Below, piece by piece: positions 5,977 through 14,111 of a stretch of 54,201 nucleotides of DNA; the first letter of the stretch is position 1, and every line of letters starts with the position of its first letter. Below the pieces are notes generated by a model. It was given only the letters and a program-made list of their open reading frames with translations, was not told the origin of the DNA and did no database searches. This DNA comes from Acidobacteriaceae bacterium (GTDB lineage: Bacteria > Acidobacteriota > Terriglobia > Terriglobales > Acidobacteriaceae). Location: contig JASHQE010000071.1 in the NCBI GenBank assembly GCA_030037705.1, positions 1 through 54,201 on the forward strand, given 5' to 3'. The translations under genes were made by a program, and so were the position numbers.

Positions 5977-8421
5977 GTGAAGCATCTTCTCCAAAACCAA
6001 CCGAGAGATGCCGAAGAGGCACACGTGGCTGCTACCCCCCAACGGCCTGTGGAACCCCGCGGCCCGATTTTGCGCGGCCCGAAGGCGCTCGAACCGGACA
6101 GGAGCCGCCGTCCCACCGCTCTGCGTGTACCGGCAAAACACAGTCACAAGCTGGCCCAACGGTCCGTACTGGCGGTGCTGCTTCTGCTTGCCGCCGTCAC
6201 CGGCTCTCTGGCCGGGCTTACGCTGGTTTATTCCTCCGACCTGCCGCAGATCAACGATCTCGAGAGCTATCACCCCTCGACCTCGACCGACCTCTACGAT
6301 CGAAAGGGCCGGTTGATCGGCTCCTTTGCTTTGCAGCGCCGGATCATCGTGGGCTACGACGGCTTTCCGCCCGTTCTGCGCGAGGCGGTGATTTCCATCG
6401 AAGATAAAAATTTCGAATCGCACTGGGGCATCAACGTCTTCCGCGTTGCCGGCGCGGTCTGGCACGACATCCGCAGCCATGGCCGGGCACAGGGCGCCTC
6501 CACGCTGACCATGCAGCTGGCGCGCAATCTCTTCCTCTCAGATGAACGCACCGCCATGCGCAAGGTTCAGGAGGCATACCTCGCCATCCAGATCGAACGC
6601 GCCTTCACGAAAGAGCAGATCTTCACGCTCTACGGCAACCAGATTTACCTGGGCAGCGGGATGTATGGGTTCGAAGCCGCCTCAGAGTTTTATTTCTCGA
6701 AGCACGCCAAGGATCTGAGTCTGACGGAAGCCGCGCTGCTGGCTGGGCTGCCGAAAGGCCCTGTCTCCTTTTCGCCGATTCTGAATCCGGAGCGGGCTTT
6801 GCGCCGGCGCAATCTGGTTTTGAGTGAGATGGAGTCCGACGGCGTGATTACGCACGCGCAGGCTGAACAAGCGCGCAATGCGCCGCTCGGTCTGCATATC
6901 ACGCAGCCGGAAGGCTCGGTGGCGCCATGGTTCCAGGAAGAAGTGCGCCGCGAGCTGGACAAGCGCTTTGGCAGCGAAGAGGTGCATGAAGCCGGCCTGC
7001 GCGTGGATACCACGCTTGACCTCGACCTGCAGGAAGCGGCGAACCGCGCCGTCGCCGATGGCCTTGCAGCCGATGAACGCCGGCGCGGCTGGAAGGGGCA
7101 TCTCGAAAATGTTCTGACGGACGGCGGTTCTCTCGATGCATATAAGCATCCGGATTGGGCGCTTGCCACCGGCCCTGGCGATTACGTCCACGCTCTGGTC
7201 ACGCGGGTGCTGCCGCTGGAAATTCATGCCCGCATCGGACCGCCAGGTCAAGAGGGTGACGAGATTCTGCTTCTGCCGCCCGACTGGCAGTGGACCGGCC
7301 AGCGTTTGGCCGGCCCGCTGGTCAAACCCGGCGACGTCATTTACGTGCATCTCGCAACCACGACTGATGGCGACGAGCGCCGCGCCACGCTTGAGCAGGA
7401 TTCCGGTACGCAAGGCTCGCTCATGGCTATCGACAACACCAGCGGCGACGTACTGGCCATGGTGGGCGGGCGCGATTACCAGCTTTCGGTCTTCAATCGG
7501 GCCACGCAGGCGCAGCGTCAGGTGGGTTCAAGCTTCAAGCCGTATGTCTACACCGCAGCCGTCGAGGACGGCGTGAGACCGACGGACATCATCGTCGACG
7601 CGCCGGTGAGCTTCGGCAGCTACCATCCGCACAATTACGAGAACAACTTCAAGGGCGCGATGACCGTGGCCAACGCCTTTGCCGAGTCGCGTAACATTCC
7701 CGCGCTCAAGCTGGCCGCCCGCGTGGGCATCCGCAAGGTCATCGACGTAGCGCACAAGTTCGGCATCACGTCCGACATTCCTGCCTATCTTCCCATCGCG
7801 CTGGGCGCGGTGGAGATTACGCTCGAAGAGCAGGTCGCTTCGTATTCCGTATTTCCCAACGACGGCGTGCGCGTTTCCCCGCGGCTGATCCGCAAAGTAT
7901 CGAACGCGGATGGCATCACGCTCTGGGAAGACACGCCCACGGTCACGCAAGTGATCGACCAGCAGACAGCGCGCACCATGATGACGATGCTCAAAGACGT
8001 CACCGACCACGGCACGGGCGCGGCCGCAGCGCAGTTGAACCATCCGCTCGGCGGCAAGACCGGCACAACCAGCGATTTTACCGACGCGTGGTTCCTCGGT
8101 TTCTCGCCTTCGGTGACCTGTGGCGTGTGGGTGGGCTATGACAGCCGTGAATCGCTGGGCAACAAGGAAACCGGCGCCGTGGCTGCGTTGCCCATCTGGA
8201 TCAACTTCATGAAAGCCGCCGTCGTGGGCAAGGACGACGAGCAGTTCCCCGGCGACGAGGACGCGCCGCCGATGGATCGCGCGGCTGCGCAGCCGGCGAC
8301 GCACTCCGCGCCGTATATGAGCCGCGCCCCGCATCCGGTCCCGCTCCCGGCCACTCCACAAGCCGTGGTGAAGCGTGCTTCGAACACAAGCCCCTATCCA
8401 AGGAAACCGATGGAACAGTAA
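5977..8421 (+). CDS. ponA: Class A penicillin-binding protein (PBP1A-like glycosyltransferase/transpeptidase)
   Basis: A bifunctional peptidoglycan synthase anchored in the inner membrane. I prefer the GTG at 5977, because the frame upstream (from 5827) lies in repeat DNA; this gives 814 residues. A basic Pro-rich N-terminus precedes one transmembrane helix (about 59-82). The GT51 glycosyltransferase domain shows SIEDKNF with catalytic Glu142, then GASTLTMQLARNL and the lipid II-binding region. The transpeptidase domain shows SSFK (Ser518, Lys521), SRN (Ser571) and KTGT (Lys694). All catalytic motifs are present. A disordered Pro/Ala tail follows about residue 755. It forms no obvious operon. 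Confidence 0.93.
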   Translation: MKHLLQNQPRDAEEAHVAATPQRPVEPRGPILRGPKALEPDRSRRPTALRVPAKHSHKLAQRSVLAVLLLLAAVTGSLAGLTLVYSSDLPQINDLESYHPSTSTDLYDRKGRLIGSFALQRRIIVGYDGFPPVLREAVISIEDKNFESHWGINVFRVAGAVWHDIRSHGRAQGASTLTMQLARNLFLSDERTAMRKVQEAYLAIQIERAFTKEQIFTLYGNQIYLGSGMYGFEAASEFYFSKHAKDLSLTEAALLAGLPKGPVSFSPILNPERALRRRNLVLSEMESDGVITHAQAEQARNAPLGLHITQPEGSVAPWFQEEVRRELDKRFGSEEVHEAGLRVDTTLDLDLQEAANRAVADGLAADERRRGWKGHLENVLTDGGSLDAYKHPDWALATGPGDYVHALVTRVLPLEIHARIGPPGQEGDEILLLPPDWQWTGQRLAGPLVKPGDVIYVHLATTTDGDERRATLEQDSGTQGSLMAIDNTSGDVLAMVGGRDYQLSVFNRATQAQRQVGSSFKPYVYTAAVEDGVRPTDIIVDAPVSFGSYHPHNYENNFKGAMTVANAFAESRNIPALKLAARVGIRKVIDVAHKFGITSDIPAYLPIALGAVEITLEEQVASYSVFPNDGVRVSPRLIRKVSNADGITLWEDTPTVTQVIDQQTARTMMTMLKDVTDHGTGAAAAQLNHPLGGKTGTTSDFTDAWFLGFSPSVTCGVWVGYDSRESLGNKETGAVAALPIWINFMKAAVVGKDDEQFPGDEDAPPMDRAAAQPATHSAPYMSRAPHPVPLPATPQAVVKRASNTSPYPRKPMEQ

Positions 8422-8565
8422 GCCCGTGCTGAAATTCTCGATCCGTGCCCGATCCGTGATCGCCCCGTGCCCCACCCTTGCGCTTTTTCCGGCGCAAGAG
8501 CGGGATTCGGGTGAACCAGTGAACAGGTTAGGATGGGGCACCTGATGCTGTAATCGTTCTTAATT

Positions 8566-8630
8566 TGTCATCCTGAGTGAAGGCCGTCCGCCGCGGCGGA
8601 CGGCCGGAGTCGAAGGATCTGCGGTTGCTT
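8566..8630 (+). repeat. Type III hairpin core, forward copy
   Basis: TGTCATCCTGAGTGAAGG, then the perfect 24-bp palindrome centred at 8593/8594 (containing TCCGCCGCGGCGGA at 8587-8600), then GAGTCGAAGGATCTGCGGTT. ATCCT and AGGAT can pair outside the central stem. It is the reverse orientation of the copies at 2972, 5641 and 8725. Confidence 0.75.
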
Positions 8631-8724
8631 CTAAACATCCATGCGATCCGCAGCACGCTTCCAATCGGTGGGCTCCACGTCGTACCAATCTCGACTCAGG
8701 TCATCCTACGCCGCCTTTACAAAA

Positions 8725-8796
8725 ACAACCGCAGATCCTTCGACTTCGTTTGCCGCAAAAACGCGGCAAACTGCGCTCAGGATGACAGTGTTTGGG
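8725..8796 (-). repeat. Type III hairpin core, reverse copy
   Basis: AACAACCGCAGATCCTTCGACT is followed by a central stem GTTTGCCGC / GCGGCAAAC (8749-8772) and CTCAGGATGACAGTG. The central stem sequence differs completely from the other copies yet remains self-complementary. With the copy at 8566 it forms an inverted pair about 95 bp apart. Confidence 0.75.
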
Positions 8797-8810
8797 GGGA
8801 TTTGTGCTTT

Positions 8811-9083
8811 CCCAGGTCTCCCGCCACGGCGGGCGAGACCTGGGGCACCCGGCACCCGGCCAGATTAGGTATCCATCACGTCCCTACGGGACGTGGGAAG
8901 AATCGTTGTCCTCGCGTCCCGGGGTTGCGTTCGCTGCGGCGAACTCCACCCCGGGCTATTTTCGTGTTCTCCCTCCGGGAGAATGCCTGGACCGGGTTGT
9001 TGTGTTCCGTCCAAGCGGAGCTTGGACGGGATCAATACGATCTACTGTGTGCATGTCCCCCACAGCCGTGACGGCTGCGGGGG
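8811..9083. repeat. Run of six successive hairpins
   Basis: Six strong inverted repeats follow one another: CCCAGGTCTC/GAGACCTGGG (8811-8844), CACGTCCC/GGGACGTG (8877-8895), CCCGGGG/CCCCGGG (8918-8955), TTCTCCC/GGGAGAA (8967-8983), CCGTCCAAG/CTTGGACGG (9007-9029) and CCCCCACAGCCG/CGGCTGCGGGGG (9056-9083). The last begins 4 bases after the porin stop codon on the minus strand and may end porin transcription, although no T-run follows. The rest of 8422-9087 holds no convincing gene. Confidence 0.6.
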
Positions 9084-9087
9084 AATA

Positions 9088-11058
9088 CTACCACTTCACA
9101 AGAATCGCGAAGATGATCTTCTGTTCGTCGTGGCGCATGTCCGGCCGCCAGAGGGTTAAAGGTCCCGCGCCGTAGCTCGCCACCGCCAGGGGTGAACCGG
9201 GCGCGGGATTGGCACAGACGGCGCTTGCGGCAGCGATGTTTGCCGCATATTCCTTGGTGTAACCGAGTCCGGGCATCGGTGTGTAGCCCGTGCCCGAGTC
9301 AAAGGATGCACTTCCGTTGGTGCAGGTAAAGTCGCCGGGGTTGCCGACAGGCGAATTCGTAGCGCCTCCCGGAGGCGTCGATCCGCCACGGCCGGCCCAG
9401 TACGGCACATCGGAGTGGCGATAGCCATATTCAATACGGTAGGTAATGAACTGGCGCGGCATGAAGTCGTAGGTGAAGGTGCCGTCCTCGCCGTGGTACG
9501 GCATGCCGGGATCCTCAGGAAAGTAGGCGCTGCCGGTGACCGCTGTTGCGCCATTGATGGGCGGGAGCAGCACCAGATAGCGGCCGGGGTTGTTCACGTA
9601 ACCGCCGCCTGCGGTGATGGCGTAGCGGTCCTTGCCAAACCACCAGCGGTTATAGGTCATCCATCCCAGGAAGCTCTGCTTGTAGTACGGAGTGGCGGGC
9701 GTGGAGCCGCTGGCGGGAATGAAGATCTTGTGACCTGCAGATCCCATACAGGCCACGCCATAGCCCTCTTCGCAACCCGCGTCCGCCGTGATGGAGAAAG
9801 CCATGCGATCGAGCGTGCTGTCAGGCTTTTCGTAATACTTGTACTCGACGCTGTTGTCGGTGTGGAAACGCGTGCGGCCTTCGATGCCGTAGTCATCTTC
9901 TCCCATGCCATAGTTGTTCGAGATGATGTTGACCTTGCCCGTAGGCGTGTACTTGATCTGGCCGCCAAGACCCGGCTTGCCGCCGAAGCGCGCATACGAT
10001 TGCCAGCCGTTGATGAACCACGGCTCGATCTTCAAATGCTGCGTGAGGAAGAACTGTCCGCGCACGCCATTGAAGAACCAGGGCGTGTTGGACGAGACGA
10101 ACGAAGGCTGGTAGGCCCAGTTATCGAAGTTGTAGTAACTGAAAAGACCGATATAGGACATGAAGATGCCGGCGTCGAGATTGATGCCGTGCATCTTATC
10201 CCAGTGATAACCACCGTAGGCCTCGGCGAGATAGCGGTAGGCATCGTCAAGATTCCACTGGCCGCGGGTGACGCTGGCGTCGTTGCGCGGCGTGGTCACG
10301 GAATACTCGCCGAACTGCGTCATCAGGCGGGCGTGCACGTGGTCAATCAGCAGATCGCCGCCGATACCGAGCTGCTCCAGTTGGACTTCCTGCGAGCGGA
10401 AGACCTCGCTCGATCCGCTGATCGTGTCGTCCTTGGGATGGTTGAAGTCCAGGTTGTAGTTTGCGTCCACGCGGATCTCAGGCGTGAAGTACTTGGTGCA
10501 TAGCGGGCAATCAATCGTGCGCGGGTTGCCGTTGAGCCAGCCCCAGTAATAATCGGCAAACGGCGTTACATGATCCACGGCCGGCGCCGCGGGTGCTGCC
10601 GGAGCGGCCGGGGTTGCTTCCTGGCTCGAAGTCGTGCTCGTCGCCGCTGTTGCCGCCGCAGGAGTGACCGCAGCTTTTAGAGCCGCAACGTCGTTTTCAT
10701 AGGCCTTGATGGCATCGGCTGAAGCGGCGTCTGCGTCGCCGCGCGCTTTCAGCGCTGCCTTCAGCTCCGCGATTTCAGCCTTCATCTCCATCATATTCTT
10801 CATTAATTCAGCATTCGTAATCTGGCTGGCCGCATCAGGTTGAGCGCCCGCCGCTGCAGCAGCCGAAGTATTCGTATTGGCTGCCGCGGAGGTCGAGCCG
10901 GCTGCGGGCGCTGCGCCGGATGGTGGTTCCAAGTGGGAGGTTAGCGTTAAAGTCCCGCTTCCAGTTGGCTGACTCTGCTGTGCGGTTACGGAAAGAGACA
11001 GTAGAGCGAAGCATGCGCCTGCCGCGGCAGGCGCGATTCTCCAGCAGGTTCTTTTCAT
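9088..11058 (-). CDS. BBP2-type outer-membrane beta-barrel porin with N-terminal coiled coil
   Basis: The 656-residue protein has a signal peptide (cleavage near VTAQQ, residue 27), an Ala/Thr-rich linker, a short coiled coil (about 82-130: NAELMKNMMEMKAEIAELKAAL), a Pro/Ala linker and a large barrel domain from about residue 165. The barrel is rich in alternating aromatic strands (FADYYWGWLNGNP, YRIEYGYRHSDVPYW) and ends IIFAILVKW, a typical outer-membrane C-terminal strand. This layout resembles the OmpL-like putative beta-barrel porin-2 family. The coiled coil probably trimerises or reaches the peptidoglycan (inference). The substrate is unknown. A Shine-Dalgarno-like GAGAGG precedes the ATG by 4 bases. 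Confidence 0.8.
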   Translation of the reverse strand: MKRTCWRIAPAAAGACFALLSLSVTAQQSQPTGSGTLTLTSHLEPPSGAAPAAGSTSAAANTNTSAAAAAGAQPDAASQITNAELMKNMMEMKAEIAELKAALKARGDADAASADAIKAYENDVAALKAAVTPAAATAATSTTSSQEATPAAPAAPAAPAVDHVTPFADYYWGWLNGNPRTIDCPLCTKYFTPEIRVDANYNLDFNHPKDDTISGSSEVFRSQEVQLEQLGIGGDLLIDHVHARLMTQFGEYSVTTPRNDASVTRGQWNLDDAYRYLAEAYGGYHWDKMHGINLDAGIFMSYIGLFSYYNFDNWAYQPSFVSSNTPWFFNGVRGQFFLTQHLKIEPWFINGWQSYARFGGKPGLGGQIKYTPTGKVNIISNNYGMGEDDYGIEGRTRFHTDNSVEYKYYEKPDSTLDRMAFSITADAGCEEGYGVACMGSAGHKIFIPASGSTPATPYYKQSFLGWMTYNRWWFGKDRYAITAGGGYVNNPGRYLVLLPPINGATAVTGSAYFPEDPGMPYHGEDGTFTYDFMPRQFITYRIEYGYRHSDVPYWAGRGGSTPPGGATNSPVGNPGDFTCTNGSASFDSGTGYTPMPGLGYTKEYAANIAAASAVCANPAPGSPLAVASYGAGPLTLWRPDMRHDEQKIIFAILVKW

Positions 11059-11470
11059 TTAGCCTCTCGCTTTCATATTCGAAGTTTTGTGGATCGGCGC
11101 CGTTTGGCGCATCAACTGTGTTTTGGGTACACCTCTGCCGTCTGCTTTTTCGCAGCTCTTTACGCGTCGATTGTTGACATGCCACGACCGGAAAATTTAC
11201 GCGAAGCGCTCTTGCAGGAAGAGTCAGTTCCTCTCACGTCCGGAACGGTGCGTTTTTGGGTGACACGAGTGCGTCCGCTCTGGCGTGAATCCGGTGTAAA
11301 TTCTTTTCAACCTAGGGTAGGGAGAATCAGGAAAGCATGAATATGGTCAAAATCTGCATAAAGATTTTGAATTTCAGCGTGAAGACCTTGCAGTTCCCTT
11401 TCAAAATTTTCATAACAGCGCCCCTTTCTCGATTTCTTTGCCCACACTGCCGGGAACCGATACACTTCTG
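11059..11470. other. Divergent intergenic region between porin and ruvB
   Basis: It must hold promoters for both genes. TTGACA occurs near 11174 on the plus strand but lacks a good -10 at 16-17 bases. A small hairpin CAAAATC/GATTTTG (11348-11369) lies in the ruvB leader. I see no gene or known riboswitch. Confidence 0.35.
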
Positions 11471-12514
11471 ATGAGCATGGTCATCGCCCGCGACAATACT
11501 CCCGAACGGCTGGTCAGCGCCGCGCGCGCCGATGAGGAACAGGGCTTTGAGCTCAAGTTGCGGCCGCGCTGGCTGCGCGAGTTCATCGGCCAATCGAAGG
11601 CCAAGGAGCAACTTGCCATAGCGCTCGAAGCCGCGAAGTCGCGCGGTGAAGCGCTCGATCATGTTCTGCTCTTCGGGCCACCGGGGCTGGGAAAGACTAC
11701 ATTGGCCACCATTATTGCCAACGAGCTCGATGTGGGCTTCCAACAAACCTCGGGCCCCGCACTGCAGATCCAGGGAGACCTGACCGCGATCCTCACCAAT
11801 CTGCGCGAGCGGCAGGTGCTGTTCCTTGACGAGATCCACCGTATGCAGCCGGTGCTTGAAGAAAAGCTCTATACGGCGCTCGAGGACTACAAACTCGATA
11901 TCATCATCGGGCAGGGCCCGGCGGCGCGTACGCATGTAATGGAGATTCGGCCCTTTACGTTTATCGGCGCCACCACGCGGCCGGGACTGCTCTCGTCTCC
12001 CCTGCGTTCCCGCTTCGGCATTCTATTGCGTCTCGAGTTCTACACCGAAGAGGAGTTGCGCGTGATCGTGGAACGCTCCGCTGAGGTGCTGCAGATTCCC
12101 ATCGACCCGGACGGAGCCGCCGAGATTGCGCTTCGCTCCCGGGGCACACCGCGCATCGCCAATCGGCTTCTGCGCCGGGTTCGCGATTACGCGCAGGTGC
12201 GCGGCACAGGCGTTATCGACCGCCCCACGGCCAACGCTGCGCTCACCCTGCTGGAAGTGGACGCGCATGGCTTCGACGAGATTGACCGCCGTTTGCTGCT
12301 GACCATCATCCAAAAATATGAGGGGGGGCCCGTCGGGCTTGGCACGCTGGCCGCCACCCTCGCCGAAGAAGAGGATGCGCTCGAGGAGGTCTACGAGCCA
12401 TTTCTGATTCAGATCGGATTTCTCGACCGCACGCCGCGCGGCCGCGTCGCGACTCGCCTAGCCTACGAGCACTTTGGCATCGCCGTTCCAGGAAGACAAC
12501 CCGGACTCTTTTGA
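11471..12514 (+). CDS. ruvB: Holliday junction branch migration ATPase RuvB
   Basis: RuvB is the hexameric AAA+ motor that, with RuvA, drives branch migration of Holliday junctions. From ATG 11471 the protein has 347 residues, the usual size; a TTG at 11438 would add 11. Seen: Walker [10 protein letters not shown], Walker B LFLDEIHR, sensor 1 GATTRPG, the arginine finger in LRSRFG, and the C-terminal winged helix ending in the [10 protein letters not shown] region. ruvA and ruvC are not adjacent, which is common outside the proteobacteria. Confidence 0.97.
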   Translation: MSMVIARDNTPERLVSAARADEEQGFELKLRPRWLREFIGQSKAKEQLAIALEAAKSRGEALDHVLLFGPPGLGKTTLATIIANELDVGFQQTSGPALQIQGDLTAILTNLRERQVLFLDEIHRMQPVLEEKLYTALEDYKLDIIIGQGPAARTHVMEIRPFTFIGATTRPGLLSSPLRSRFGILLRLEFYTEEELRVIVERSAEVLQIPIDPDGAAEIALRSRGTPRIANRLLRRVRDYAQVRGTGVIDRPTANAALTLLEVDAHGFDEIDRRLLLTIIQKYEGGPVGLGTLAATLAEEEDALEEVYEPFLIQIGFLDRTPRGRVATRLAYEHFGIAVPGRQPGLF

Positions 12515-12538
12515 ATGCTCTCTGAAAACCGATGAGCG

Positions 12539-12572
12539 CTAACTCGCTGACCCGCTAACTTGCGAACCGCCC
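12539..12572 (+). repeat. CTNACYYG-like octamer tandem repeat before the thioredoxin-like gene
   Basis: CTAACTCG, CTGACCCG, CTAACTTG and CGAACCG follow in register. The same octamer, in both orientations, makes up the hairpin at 13147-13218 on the other side of the gene. Confidence 0.5.
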
Positions 12573-12583
12573 CAGGAGGGATC

Positions 12584-13141
12584 ATGGCACTGACTGAATC
12601 CACCATGCTCGAACTCGGCACCACTGCACCTGATTTCGCCCTCACCGAGGTTATCTCCGGCAAGACCGTCCGCCGGGATGATTTCCGCGGCAACGATGCA
12701 CTGCTCGTCCTGTTCATCTGCGCGCATTGCCCTTATGTCAAGCACATTGAAAAGACTCTGGGTGTGCTGGGCAAAGATTATGCGAGCAAACCGCTGGCCA
12801 TCGTGGCTATCAGCTCGAATGATGTGACCACTCATCCCGCCGACAGCCCGGACGGGCTGAGGGCGCAGGCGCAGGCAAATGGTTTTACATTCCCCTACCT
12901 GTACGACGAGTTACAGAGTATTGCACGCGCCTATGACGCGGCCTGCACACCGGACTTCTTTCTTTTCGATAAAGATTTTCGTCTCGTCTACCGCGGCCAG
13001 TATGACTCCAGCCGTCCCAACAGCGGCATTCCCGTCACCGGCAAAGATCTACGCGCCGCGATCGACCTCGTGCTCGCTGGAAAGCCCGCGCCTACGGATC
13101 AACGTCCATCGATTGGCTGCAATATCAAATGGAAGGCGTGA
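12584..13141 (+). CDS. Thioredoxin-fold redoxin (AhpC/TSA-like)
   Basis: The ATG at 12584 has a strong ribosome site (AGGAGGG, 12574-12580). The 185-residue protein has a thioredoxin fold with the redox-type sequence CAHCPYVKHIE (a CxxC-P motif at about residues 44-48), followed by the cis-Pro region ACTPDFFLFD. It lacks a signal peptide, so it is probably cytoplasmic. Members of this family are annotated as thioredoxin-like or redoxin proteins, and the physiological substrate is unknown. Repeats of the same octamer type lie on both sides. Confidence 0.85.
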   Translation: MALTESTMLELGTTAPDFALTEVISGKTVRRDDFRGNDALLVLFICAHCPYVKHIEKTLGVLGKDYASKPLAIVAISSNDVTTHPADSPDGLRAQAQANGFTFPYLYDELQSIARAYDAACTPDFFLFDKDFRLVYRGQYDSSRPNSGIPVTGKDLRAAIDLVLAGKPAPTDQRPSIGCNIKWKA

Positions 13142-13146
13142 AGAGC

Positions 13147-13218
13147 AGCGAGTCAGCGAGTTAGCAAGTCGGCTAACGTTTTGATAAACAGGCCGGCTTG
13201 CTGACTCGCCAACTTGCT
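13147..13218. terminator. Long imperfect hairpin between convergent genes (octamer-derived)
   Basis: The left arm (13147-13173) and right arm (13192-13218) match at about 22 of 27 positions around an 18-base loop. It lies between the redoxin gene (+) and galU (-), touching the galU stop codon, so it is well placed as a bidirectional terminator. It is built from tandem AGCGAGTN octamers. No clear T-run is present. Confidence 0.5.
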
Positions 13219-14092
13219 AAAGTGTCAGCCCCTTCAGATACGCCCGAAACTTCTCGCCGAACTCCGGCCGCTTCAGCGCAAACTCCACCGTCGCCTGCAG
13301 CATGCCGAACTTGTCGCCGGCGTCGAAGCGCTTGCCTTCAAAGGTATAACCGAAGACTTTTTCTTCTTGAAGCAGCGCTTTAATCCCGTCGGTAAGTTGA
13401 ATTTCGTCGACTGCGCCGGGTTGCGTATGCTCCAGGAGTTCGAAGATGCGCGGCGTTAAAATATAGCGGCCGATGATCGCCTGTGTCGATGGGGCTTTTT
13501 CGAACTTTGGCTTCTCCACCATACCCGTGCAGTTGTAAATGCGCGGATTGGTTTTGTCCTGTGCGCCCGCCAGCACGCCATAAAGGCTGATGGCCGGTCC
13601 CTCAATGGTCATGGTGGCCAGCACCGGGCCGCCTTTTTCCTCGAAGACGTCGATCATCTGCTTTAAACAAGGCGGATCGGCATCGATCACGTCATCGGGC
13701 AGAATCACAGCGAATGGCTCATCGCCTACGAGTTCTTTAGCGCAGAGTACGGCATGTCCCAGGCCGAGCGGCTCCTTTTGCCGCACGGAACTGATGCGCG
13801 CCATCGATGAAATCCTACGCGAGAGCGCGAGCAGCTCCTTTTTGCCTTTTTTCTTCAGCGTTGCATCCAGCTCATAGCTGATGTCGAAGTGGTCTTCCAT
13901 CGCGCCCTTGCCGCGCCCGGTCACGATGATGATGTGCTCGATCCCCGAGGCAAGCGCTTCTTCCACTCCATACTGAAGGATCGGCTTATCCACCAGCGCC
14001 AGCATCTCTTTGGGGATCACTTTGGTGGCCGGCAAAAAGCGTGTGCCCAACCCGGCAGCCGGGAAAACCGCTTTGCGTACGCGTTGAGTCAT
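13217..14092 (-). CDS. galU: UTP--glucose-1-phosphate uridylyltransferase
   Basis: GalU makes UDP-glucose from UTP and glucose-1-phosphate for glycan and exopolysaccharide synthesis. The start at 14092 is chosen because AAGGAGA lies 6 bases upstream; the frame remains open 13 codons further. The 291-residue protein shows the nucleotidyltransferase signature PAAGLGTRFLPATKVIPKEM near the N-terminus, LGHAVLCA, the metal-binding DDVID, and the sugar-binding VEKP. The length and all key motifs are normal. It is probably the last gene of a minus-strand unit with the DUF885 and mfd genes (20 bp from DUF885). Confidence 0.96.
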   Translation of the reverse strand: MTQRVRKAVFPAAGLGTRFLPATKVIPKEMLALVDKPILQYGVEEALASGIEHIIIVTGRGKGAMEDHFDISYELDATLKKKGKKELLALSRRISSMARISSVRQKEPLGLGHAVLCAKELVGDEPFAVILPDDVIDADPPCLKQMIDVFEEKGGPVLATMTIEGPAISLYGVLAGAQDKTNPRIYNCTGMVEKPKFEKAPSTQAIIGRYILTPRIFELLEHTQPGAVDEIQLTDGIKALLQEEKVFGYTFEGKRFDAGDKFGMLQATVEFALKRPEFGEKFRAYLKGLTL

Positions 14093-14111
14093 CCTGTCTC
14101 CTTGATCGTGA

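Noticed and set aside
9415-10503. A 362-codon open frame antisense to the porin gene
   Set aside because: It is covered by a clear outer-membrane barrel gene and lacks any recognisable motif or ribosome site.
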